Of a stretch of DNA of 64,000 bases, positions 57,092 through 64,000 are shown one piece after another. Under the pieces are notes generated by a model that worked only from the letters and a program-made list of their open reading frames with translations, was not told the origin of the DNA and did no database searches. This DNA is from Anaerovorax odorimutans DSM 5092 (GTDB lineage: Bacteria; Bacillota; Clostridia; Peptostreptococcales; Anaerovoracaceae). How positions within the stretch are numbered: position 1 is the stretch's first letter; the number at the start of each line of letters is the position of its first letter. The stretch is from positions 16,207 to 80,206 of the forward strand of contig NZ_AUFC01000017.1 of the NCBI RefSeq assembly GCF_000426305.1, written 5' to 3'. The position numbers and the translations under genes were made by a program.

Positions 57092-58807
57092 TTATATATT
57101 TTTATGCCGTTTAATTTTTTTAGTAGTAGTTTTTATAAAATTATCCTTACGAATAATAACATTTCTTATTCTTTTATATATAGGGAATTTTTGATTTATT
57201 TCTGAAATTTCCTCTTTAAGTAAACAATAGATTTCATCGTCATCAAAACTTTTTCCAAATTCTTCAAATATTGCCTCATAATTTGGTATGATTTGTACAC
57301 TTACTAAAGTATCTTCATTGTCATCAAGTGATCCATATATCATACATTCTTCAACATACTTATTTTTATTTACATAAGATTCCACTTCTTCAGGATATAT
57401 ATTTTTCCCCGTTTTTGTAACGATAACATTCTTTTTTCTTCCAGTTATATAAAGCCAGCCCTCAGAATCTACAAATCCTAAATCTCCAGTATAAAACCAT
57501 CCGTCTTTTAATACCTTTGCTGTTTCTTCAGGCATATTATAATACCCAATCATCACATTTGGACCTTTAAATGCAATTTCTCCAATTCCACTTTCATCCT
57601 TATTAACAATTTTAATTTCACCATGTCTGATAGCAGGACCAACAGAACCGGCTTTTTTATAAGTATTTCCATAAAAAGGAGTACCCGATACAAGAGGAGA
57701 ACATTCTGTAAGCCCATAACCTTGTAATATGCGAAAACCTAAATCTTCAAAACCCCTGAAGACATTGGGATCTATTCCTGCGGCACCAGTTATCAACAAT
57801 CTTAGTTTTCCTCCAAAATTAGCATAAATACTTTTAAAGAATCTTTTACTCATATCAAAACCAATGGCCTTTAATGTTTTATTGAATTTTATTGCTTTTT
57901 TCAAAGTATCAGCTTTTCCAGACTTAATAGCTTGCTTCCAAATTTTATCATACATGGCTTCAAATATAAGAGGTACACCGATCAATACCGTAGCCTGAGA
58001 TTCTATTAAATTTTTAGATACATATTTCAATCCTTCACAAAATGCTGTTGAAGCACCTCTATAAATAACCAGCATCATACCCATAGTTGATTCAAAAGTA
58101 TGATGAATCGGCAAAATAGATAGAGTTCTGTCTTCTGGAAAAATCTCCACAATCTTACATGTATCCATAATATTAGAGACTAAATTCCTATGATTCAACA
58201 TAACAGCCTTAGCAGCACCTGTAGTTCCTGATGTAAAGAGTAAAATTCTTAACTCTTCTGCATCTATTTGTGTATCTATATAAGAGCGGTCTCCTTCTTT
58301 TATTAGTTTATTACCTTCTTCTATAAGTTCATGCCATTTTAATCCTTCAGTATCATCTGGCATATTTTCATAAACTTTCATAGAAATTTTATACTTTATA
58401 TCTAAATCTTTAAAATACTTTTCATAACCATTTGTATAAAAAACAGCATCACATTTTGCAGTATTGATTAAATTATATATTTCATCTTGACTGAGTTCTT
58501 TATCAAGAGGTACTATTACCCCTGTTCCGTTTACTGTAGCGAAATAAGTAACAATCCATGAATAACAATTTTCTCCTATAACTGCTATTTTTGAATCTTT
58601 TAACCCCATTTCTAAAAGTTTTGTTCCCAAAGCATCTACATCTTCTTTAAACTGCTTATAACTTTTTTCTATATATTTACCGCCTTTTTCCTTTTTTACA
58701 AGAAAAGCAGATCTATTACTGTAAAGGTCAACACTGGAATTCAGCATATCCTTTAAAGAAGTAACAATTCTGATTTCATAATCATTTTCTTTTGATAAAT
58801 TGGACAT
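57092..58807 (-). CDS. AMP-binding long-chain acyl-CoA ligase
   Basis: This 571-residue adenylate-forming enzyme has the motif LFTSGTTGAAKAVMLNHRN, then GYGLTECSPLVSG, WFYTGDLGFVD and the final GRKKNVIVTKTGKNIYP. It resembles FadD-type long-chain acyl-CoA synthetases (ATP, fatty acid and CoA to acyl-CoA). Chain length cannot be told. The ATG at 58807 with AAAGGAAG is used. It stands alone, divergent from deoD. Confidence 0.9.
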   Translation of the reverse strand: MSNLSKENDYEIRIVTSLKDMLNSSVDLYSNRSAFLVKKEKGGKYIEKSYKQFKEDVDALGTKLLEMGLKDSKIAVIGENCYSWIVTYFATVNGTGVIVPLDKELSQDEIYNLINTAKCDAVFYTNGYEKYFKDLDIKYKISMKVYENMPDDTEGLKWHELIEEGNKLIKEGDRSYIDTQIDAEELRILLFTSGTTGAAKAVMLNHRNLVSNIMDTCKIVEIFPEDRTLSILPIHHTFESTMGMMLVIYRGASTAFCEGLKYVSKNLIESQATVLIGVPLIFEAMYDKIWKQAIKSGKADTLKKAIKFNKTLKAIGFDMSKRFFKSIYANFGGKLRLLITGAAGIDPNVFRGFEDLGFRILQGYGLTECSPLVSGTPFYGNTYKKAGSVGPAIRHGEIKIVNKDESGIGEIAFKGPNVMIGYYNMPEETAKVLKDGWFYTGDLGFVDSEGWLYITGRKKNVIVTKTGKNIYPEEVESYVNKNKYVEECMIYGSLDDNEDTLVSVQIIPNYEAIFEEFGKSFDDDEIYCLLKEEISEINQKFPIYKRIRNVIIRKDNFIKTTTKKIKRHKNI

Positions 58808-58905
58808 TTCTATCTTCCTTTCAAAAAATAATAGCACCTATTAATTGCTATTATTTAATTAAATAATACATTACTTATAAGAATATGTAAACACTAATTA
58901 AATAT

Positions 58906-58933
58906 TTGCCATAAAGCTTGGGTATGATATAAT
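58906..58933 (+). promoter_or_regulatory. Extended -10 sigma-A promoter for deoD
   Basis: TTGCCA (58906-58911), 16 bases, then TGATATAAT, an extended -10 with TATAAT at 58928-58933, about 30 bases ahead of the deoD ATG. Confidence 0.7.
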
Positions 58934-58963
58934 TATACCAAAAAATAATGGAGGTAACTTATT

Positions 58964-59674
58964 ATGAGTACAGCACATATTAATGCAGCAAAAAAAGGAG
59001 ATATAGCAGAATCTATACTATTACCGGGAGATCCTCTAAGAGCAAAATTTATTGCAGAAAATTTTTTGGACAACGCAAAATGTTATAATGAAATCAGAGG
59101 TATGCTAGGGTTTACAGGTACCTATAAAGGAGTTCCTGTATCAGTTCAGGGTTCTGGAATGGGCATGCCGTCTATGGGAATTTATAGTTACGAACTTATT
59201 TCTGAATATGGTGTAAAGAATTTAATTAGAGTTGGTACTGCCGGAGCCTTTCACGAAAGTGTAAAAGTAAAGGACGTAGTTTTAGGACTTAGTACCTCTA
59301 CAGACTCAAATTACATTCATGCTTTTGGAGTTAATGGGAACTACGCTCCTACAGCTAGCTGGGATTTAGTTTTAAAAGCTAAAAATGCAGCAGATAAATT
59401 AGGCATTAAAGTTCATGCAGGAAATATTCTTTCCGGCGATGTTTATTATGAATTGGAACCAGATTGGTGGAAGAAATGGTCAAAAATGGGTACACTTTGT
59501 GTAGAAATGGAAGCAGCTGCCCTTTATATGAATGCCTCTTATCTGGGAGCTAATGCGCTATGTATTTGTACCATGAGTAACCACTTTGTTACTGGTGAAG
59601 AAACAACAGCTCAAGAAAGAGAGCAAACCTTTACCGATATGATGAAGATTGCTTTAGAAGCAGCTATTGCATAG
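58964..59674 (+). CDS. deoD: Purine-nucleoside phosphorylase, DeoD type
   Basis: This 236-residue hexameric-type phosphorylase has HINAAKKGDIAESILLPGDP at the N-terminus, GSGMGMPSMGIYSYEL and the nucleoside-binding GTLCVEMEAAALYMNA. It splits purine (deoxy)nucleosides with phosphate. GGAGGTAACTT precedes the ATG. It overlaps the following 5'-nucleotidase gene by eight bases. Confidence 0.96.
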   Translation: MSTAHINAAKKGDIAESILLPGDPLRAKFIAENFLDNAKCYNEIRGMLGFTGTYKGVPVSVQGSGMGMPSMGIYSYELISEYGVKNLIRVGTAGAFHESVKVKDVVLGLSTSTDSNYIHAFGVNGNYAPTASWDLVLKAKNAADKLGIKVHAGNILSGDVYYELEPDWWKKWSKMGTLCVEMEAAALYMNASYLGANALCICTMSNHFVTGEETTAQEREQTFTDMMKIALEAAIA

Positions 59675-61595
59675 AAAAAGAAAAATTATTTTTGGTTCCC
59701 TTATAATAATATTTAATTTGCTGATTTCTACTTTTTTAAATTTTACATCATTTGCTGAAAAGGATATCAGCATAAATAATATAAATTCTACTCTAAAACA
59801 GGAAAAACTTTGTATTATTTTTTCTCATGATATACATTCTAATTTAAACGGTCTTGCAAAAGCAAAAACTGTAATTAATCAAGTTAAGGAAATTTATCCT
59901 CATCCATTAATATTAGATGGTGGTGATTTTTCCATGGGAACTTTATATCAAACTGTTTTTCAAGAATCTGCATCAGAACTTAAAATGCTTGGTGCTTTAG
60001 ATTATGATATTACTACAATAGGGAACCATGAATTTGACTATACGGGTATAGGCTTTGCTAATATGCTAAATGCTGCTAAAAATAGTAGTAAGATTTTACC
60101 ATCAATAGTTATAAGTAATATAGATTGGGAAAAAAGCTTATCCAATGCTTCTGCTTCAAAAGAAGCTTCTAAAATAAAAAAAGCTATGGATAATTACGGA
60201 GTAAAAGATTACCAAATAATTAAAAAAAATGGACTCAAAATTGCTGTATTCGGTATTTTAGGTAAAGAAGCTATTTCTTATTCCCCCACAAGTAACCTTA
60301 TATTCGAAGACCCCATTAAATGCTCTAATAGAATTGTAAAAGAAATTAAAAACAATGAAAATGTTGACATGATTGTGTGTCTCTCTCACAGTGGTACAAA
60401 TGAAAATCCAAAAGAATCTGAAGATGAGATTTTAGCAAAAAAAGTTCCGGATATTGATGTTATAATAAGTGCTCATACTCACACTAAGCTTGAACAACCT
60501 ATTATTATAGGTAATACGGTTATAGCTTCCTGCGGAAAATGTTCACATAATTTAGGAGTTATGGAATTTACTCTAAATAAAGGTAAAGTTAATTTAGATA
60601 ATTATGAACTGATATGTTTAAATGGGAATATATCTTCTGATAAAACTATACTTGGGGAATTAGAAAAGATAAAAAAACAAGTTCAAAAATCATACTTAGA
60701 GCAATTTGATTATAAATTTGACCAAGTTTTAGCATATAATCCTTATGAATTTACACCTTATGTTTCTTTTGCTGAAAGACAGCAAGAATATCCACTTGGC
60801 AACATTATAGCTGACTCATATATTTATGCAGTAAAAAAAGCTGAGGGTGAAAATTATAAAAAAATAGATGTATCAATTGTTCCTTCAGGGGTAATAAGAG
60901 CATCTCTCAATAAAGGCAATATTACAGTATCAGATGTATTTAATGTAAGCTCTCTTGGAATTGGAAAAGATGGCGTTATAGGTTATCCTCTTATAAGTTG
61001 TTATTTGACTGGCAAAGATTTAAAGAATACTGCTGAAATAGATGCTTCAATTCCAAGTTTTATGCCAGAGTCTCAATTGTTTATGAATGGTCTTGCTTAT
61101 ACATTTAATCCTAATCGATTAATACTAAATAAAGTTGTAAAAGCAGCATTGGAACCGGAAAACGGTATTTATAAAGAAATAGAAGATGATAAACTGTATA
61201 GGGTAGTAACCGGCTTATACACAACGCAAATGCTGACTTTTTTAGACGAAAAATCAAAGGGCCTTATTTCTGTTATTCCAAGAGATAAAAACGGAAAGCC
61301 AATTGAAAATTATGAAGATCATATAATATATACAAAAAACGGTGAATTAAAGGAATGGGTAGCCTTAGCTTCATATTTAGAATCATTTCCAAAGGAAAAC
61401 GGTATCCCTGTAATTCCTGAATATTACAGCAAAACCCACGGCAGAAAAATTATTTGCGAAGAGGATAGTATTATAGCTCTTATAAAAAAACCAAATAAAA
61501 TATTTTTAGCCCTAGTTGTAATCACAACTTTACTTTTATGTTTTATGGCCATTTCTATTACAGCTATTAGTAGAAAAATCAGATCGAAAAGCTAA
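59667..61595 (+). CDS. Membrane-anchored 5'-nucleotidase (UshA family)
   Basis: This 642-residue metallophosphatase has an N-terminal signal sequence (KIIFGSLIIIFNLLIST), the calcineurin-like motifs SHDIHSNL, GGDFSMG, GNHEFD, LSHSGT and SAHTHTK, and the UshA C-terminal domain. It ends with a membrane helix near the C-terminus (LALVVITTLLLCFMAISI) followed by basic residues. It would hydrolyse extracellular nucleotides at the surface. The TTG start overlaps the deoD stop by eight bases, so phosphatase and phosphorylase are coupled for nucleotide salvage. Confidence 0.9.
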   Translation: MHRKRKIIFGSLIIIFNLLISTFLNFTSFAEKDISINNINSTLKQEKLCIIFSHDIHSNLNGLAKAKTVINQVKEIYPHPLILDGGDFSMGTLYQTVFQESASELKMLGALDYDITTIGNHEFDYTGIGFANMLNAAKNSSKILPSIVISNIDWEKSLSNASASKEASKIKKAMDNYGVKDYQIIKKNGLKIAVFGILGKEAISYSPTSNLIFEDPIKCSNRIVKEIKNNENVDMIVCLSHSGTNENPKESEDEILAKKVPDIDVIISAHTHTKLEQPIIIGNTVIASCGKCSHNLGVMEFTLNKGKVNLDNYELICLNGNISSDKTILGELEKIKKQVQKSYLEQFDYKFDQVLAYNPYEFTPYVSFAERQQEYPLGNIIADSYIYAVKKAEGENYKKIDVSIVPSGVIRASLNKGNITVSDVFNVSSLGIGKDGVIGYPLISCYLTGKDLKNTAEIDASIPSFMPESQLFMNGLAYTFNPNRLILNKVVKAALEPENGIYKEIEDDKLYRVVTGLYTTQMLTFLDEKSKGLISVIPRDKNGKPIENYEDHIIYTKNGELKEWVALASYLESFPKENGIPVIPEYYSKTHGRKIICEEDSIIALIKKPNKIFLALVVITTLLLCFMAISITAISRKIRSKS

Positions 61596-61612
61596 AGTAA
61601 TACTATTCATAG

Positions 61613-61650
61613 AAAAACACCTAAATTCTTATGAATTTAAGTGTTTTCTT
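61613..61650 (+). terminator. Terminator of the deoD-nucleotidase operon
   Basis: AAAACACCTAAATTC and GAATTTAAGTGTTTT pair over 15 bases with one mismatch and a four-base loop, followed by a T-rich stretch. Confidence 0.88.
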
Positions 61651-61731
61651 TAAATATATAAATTATAAGTTATACCTTCTTACTATCTTTTCTTTTTTAT
61701 TGAAAATTTTAATTGTCCCTTTTTTATGCTG

Positions 61732-62412
61732 CTATTTAAATTCATGAAAACACATTTTAACAGGATTCATAACAAAATCACTGTAAGAAATAAAAAATTC
61801 TCGAATGCCGCTAGAATAAGGAGCAATATCATACTGCTGATAATAAATTACTACTCCTTCAGGTGTACAGTAAAAATTATTTTCATTAAAATTTTTTAAA
61901 ATAAGTTCACTATAATCATCAAAATAAATGTTAGGGTTTTGTTCTATTTCATTTTTTATTTCTCTAAAAATATATAATTTGTAATTTAATGTAAATAATT
62001 GATTAAGTTTAACCCTTTTATACTTCTGCAAGTTCCATGTATCAGAACACCTTGTGGTATTACCGTGAGCACCGCCTGTAAATTCATATTTATCAAAATA
62101 AAGACTTATAATACAAGCCTCATTATATGTTATGTTATATGTTATTATACTTTCATATAATGGTAGTGGATAATTATTTTCTATACAATATTCATATTGT
62201 TTAACAACTAATTCAAATAATTCCATTCTGCAATGTTCTTCATATTCTAGGGCTTTTTTTTCATAATATTTATTAATCATGTATAATGCCATCTGAAAAG
62301 ATATTGATGTAAACTGTGGATATTCAATTCTATATTTTAAAACAACTTGATCATTGTAAAGCATGGTATTTTCAATAACAACTGAATTTACCATTACAAC
62401 ACTTTCGCACAT
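61732..62412 (-). CDS. DUF3298 domain protein (RsiV-like C-terminal fold)
   Basis: This 226-residue cytoplasmic protein has no signal peptide or helix. YEFTGGAHGNTTRCSDTWNL and VIYYQQYDIAPYSSGIREFF are hallmarks of the DUF3298/DUF4163 region found in RsiV anti-sigma factors and lysozyme-inhibitor-like proteins. Without the N-terminal anti-sigma part and membrane helix it is not RsiV itself. Function unknown. GAGGTGATAAT precedes the ATG. Confidence 0.8.
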   Translation of the reverse strand: MCESVVMVNSVVIENTMLYNDQVVLKYRIEYPQFTSISFQMALYMINKYYEKKALEYEEHCRMELFELVVKQYEYCIENNYPLPLYESIITYNITYNEACIISLYFDKYEFTGGAHGNTTRCSDTWNLQKYKRVKLNQLFTLNYKLYIFREIKNEIEQNPNIYFDDYSELILKNFNENNFYCTPEGVVIYYQQYDIAPYSSGIREFFISYSDFVMNPVKMCFHEFK

Positions 62413-62522
62413 ATTATCACCTCATATTAAAATATGCAGAGGTAGTATAAATGTGCTTATATTTAGATTTAGCTTAAAATTTTGTTACAGTTTAATAACT
62501 TTTTTACGCTCTTGATCTTCCC

Positions 62523-62550
62523 TTCTATCATTATATATATAATGATAGAA
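62523..62550. repeat. Perfect 28-bp palindrome
   Basis: TTCTATCATTATAT and its exact reverse complement lie back to back, in the 348-base gap between infC and the DUF3298 gene. It could be an operator or a cruciform. Besides it and the infC terminator I see nothing else in this gap. Confidence 0.8.
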
Positions 62551-62663
62551 AAGAATTCAACTCAATCCTTTTTATCCAATGTATCTGATGGAAGTATTAC
62601 CTTGAATTTTTAACCTTCTCAAATAAATTTACTAACCTACTAAATTTATCTTGCATAAAAACA

Positions 62664-62696
62664 TTCCTAAAAAAACACCTTGATTTTCAAGGTGTT
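62664..62696 (-). terminator. Terminator downstream of infC
   Basis: AACACCTTGA and TCAAGGTGTT with a three-base loop, followed on the minus strand by TTTTTTTAGG. It shows that infC is not followed by rpmI and rplT here. Confidence 0.9.
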
Positions 62697-62760
62697 ACAA
62701 TTTTTCTTAAAAGTTCTAGGGCAAAGTTTCTTTATATTAAATTGTATGATTTAGCATTCA

Positions 62761-63279
62761 TTACTTTTTAGGGCTTATAATCATACTCATAATTCTACCT
62801 TCAAGCGCGGCCCCTTTCTCAATAGACCCAACTTCCTTTATTGATTCAGCAAATCTTGAAAATACTTCCAATCCATCCGTTGTATATTTTTGTTGTCTTC
62901 CTTTAAAACGGATGCTTGCTTTTACTTTATTTCCTTCAGATAAAAACTTAAGTGCATTTTTAACCTTAACATCTAAATCATGATCTCCTATTTTTGCAGA
63001 TAATCTTATTTCTTTTAGTGTTACAAGCTTTTGGCTTTTCTTTGCTTCTTTTTCTTTTTTAGCCTTTTCATACATAGTTTTATTGTAGTCTGTAATTTTA
63101 CATACAGGCGGTACCGCATTTGGAGAAATTTCCACTAAATCTAAGTCCTTTTGAAAAGCTAACTCTAATGCATCTAAAGTAGATACTATTCCTAACATAG
63201 TACCATCTATGTCAACAAGCCTGATTTCTTTATTATTAATTTCATCATTAATACGCAATGTATCTTTTTTATTACTAAT
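62761..63279 (-). CDS. infC: Translation initiation factor IF-3, probable AUU start
   Basis: This 172-residue protein has the two IF-3 domains (RLVDIDGTMLGIVSTLDALE, then LSAKIGDHDLDVKVKNALKF and SIRFKGRQQKYTTDGLEVF). It binds the 30S subunit and controls start-codon choice. The frame's first common start is a TTG (63258), but GGAGG (63288-63292) stands eight bases ahead of an ATT at 63277-63279. AUU is the classical infC start, used for autoregulation in E. coli. Start uncertain between ATT and TTG; I prefer ATT. rpmI and rplT are absent. Confidence 0.93.
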   Translation of the reverse strand: MSNKKDTLRINDEINNKEIRLVDIDGTMLGIVSTLDALELAFQKDLDLVEISPNAVPPVCKITDYNKTMYEKAKKEKEAKKSQKLVTLKEIRLSAKIGDHDLDVKVKNALKFLSEGNKVKASIRFKGRQQKYTTDGLEVFSRFAESIKEVGSIEKGAALEGRIMSMIISPKK

Positions 63280-63310
63280 ATTAAATACCTCCTATTTAAT
63301 CCTCATATAA

Positions 63311-63344
63311 ATAAAAGTGGATTATTAATTAAATCCACTTTTAT
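63311..63344 (-). terminator. Hairpin between the zinc-ribbon gene and infC
   Basis: ATAAAAGTGGATT and AATCCACTTTTAT form a perfect 13-base stem with an eight-base loop, followed on the minus strand by TTATATG. It is either a weak terminator of the zinc-ribbon gene or an attenuator before infC. Confidence 0.6.
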
Positions 63345-63363
63345 GCTTGAAATAACATTATTA

Positions 63364-63528
63364 TTAGTATCTATTTCGATTATTCCTTTGTTGTTTTCTT
63401 GCTTTTCTACATTCAGGACATCTTTGTGGTTCGTTTTCGAATCCTTTTTCTTTGTAGAATGCCTGCTCATTTTCAGTAAAAATAAATTCTGCCCCGCAAT
63501 CTTTGCATACAATTGTTTTGTCAGCCAT
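63364..63528 (-). CDS. Small zinc-ribbon protein (zf-trcl type), second copy
   Basis: This 54-residue paralog of the product at 9345-9512 starts MADKTIVCKDCGAEF, has FYKEKGFENEPQRC and a second knuckle CPEC, and ends in a basic Arg/Asn-rich tail. GGAGGTTAGTGTT precedes the ATG. It lies upstream of infC on the same strand, separated by a hairpin. Function unknown. Confidence 0.9.
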   Translation of the reverse strand: MADKTIVCKDCGAEFIFTENEQAFYKEKGFENEPQRCPECRKARKQQRNNRNRY

Positions 63529-63827
63529 AACACTAACCTCCTTTGTTTTATTTAGGATTTCAAAATCAGAGACATCTCTCTCTAAATAATCAAAGAAGTG
63601 TTGTCAAAAATAGATTAACCCATATAACGATAATATTTTTATCAATTATATAATTATACTATAATAATTCCTTTTAATCAAGACTATTTTGAATTTTTTT
63701 ATATTTTAAAATAGTAAGTAAAAATTTTAAATATTTGTTATATTATAATTCAATGAGATTACGGTACAATAACATTTAAAAATGATGCACTTTTTAATAA
63801 AACAACTTGTTGTTAGAAACTATAATA
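63529..63827. other. Intergenic region without recognised features
   Basis: This is AT-rich sequence upstream of the second zinc-ribbon gene. I see no further gene or structured RNA between the gene's ribosome site and the start of the repeat units at 63828. Confidence 0.6.
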
Positions 63828-64000
63828 CAAGTTATAATATTTCCTATGATTAAAACAGCGTTGCTACGAGGTAGTAATCATTGAATCTTGATTAGCAGCT
63901 TGTGCCATGATATAATGATTCTTATGATTGAACCAGCGTTGCTGTAAGGTAAGAATCATTGAATCATGCTTGGCAGTTTGTGTCATGATATAATGATTTT
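63828..64000. repeat. Second locus of the 78-bp palindromic repeat, reverse orientation
   Basis: Units begin at about 63828 (diverged), 63906 and 63984 (cut by the edge), again exactly 78 bases apart. CATGATATAATGATTCT, AACCAGCGTTGCTGTAA and AGAATCATTGAATCATG are the reverse complement of the units at 49271-49736. The spacer cttggcagtttgtgt resembles the other array's spacer reversed. Confidence 0.9.

Overview
The window is AT-rich (about 30% GC by eye) and comes from an anaerobic, endospore-forming member of the Clostridia. Evidence for this is the sporulation set (gpr, spoIIP, yqfC, yqfD, a YlmC-type PRC-barrel gene, a CotF-like coat gene), an IspH-ribosomal protein S1 fusion, pyruvate phosphate dikinase, a CIRCE/HrcA heat-shock operon, a Gram-positive tad pilus cluster and strong GGAGG ribosome-binding sites. 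Genes are dense and most lie on the minus strand. I see no tRNA or rRNA genes, transposase, phage genes or CRISPR array.

Layout, left to right. (1) 1-5.5 kb, minus: a cut-off ispH-rpsA fusion, rarA, a SPOR-domain protein, a small membrane protein, and a J-domain protein paired with a DUF5685 protein. (2) 5.7-9.1 kb, minus: an APC permease and a saccharopine-dehydrogenase-like enzyme behind a leader with glycine-riboswitch features; the second aptamer looks degenerate, and an intrinsic terminator follows. (3) 9.3-11.1 kb: a tiny zinc-ribbon protein and a VanZ-D,D-carboxypeptidase fusion. (4) 11.3-19.3 kb, minus: a tad/Flp pilus operon from an exact consensus sigma-A promoter. (5) 19.3-31.8 kb: tepA, ylmC, a large foldback element, ppdK, glyQS, and the conserved run recO-era-cdd-ybeY-phoH-yqfD-yqfC-yqeY-rpsU. 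(6) 31.9-42.8 kb: hinT, mtaB, then rsmE-prmA-dnaJ-dnaK-grpE-hrcA under CIRCE, interrupted by a divergent LytM-polysaccharide deacetylase fusion. (7) 43-52.3 kb: a cytidylate-kinase-like gene, an acyltransferase and glpK sit inside the otherwise canonical order hrcA-hemW-lepA-yqxA-spoIIP-gpr-rpsT. (8) 52.6-63.5 kb: a CotF-like coat protein, M20 amidohydrolase, LD-carboxypeptidase, acyl-CoA ligase, a deoD/5'-nucleotidase pair, a DUF3298 protein, infC and a second zinc-ribbon gene.

The most unusual non-coding structure is a family of 78-bp, internally palindromic tandem repeats. About six units lie between lepA and the yqxA-like gene (49271-49736). At least two more plus a partial unit run off the right end (63828-64000), in the opposite orientation and with the same 78-bp period. 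Other non-coding points of interest are the riboswitch leader, a ~106-bp nested foldback at 20522-20627, a probable AUU start codon for infC, and a leader terminator ahead of the DUF5685/J-domain pair.

Start codons were chosen from ribosome-binding-site spacing. Several genes appear to start at TTG, GTG or ATT rather than at the longest ORF start. Functions come from recognising motifs and family sequences by eye; no searches were run.
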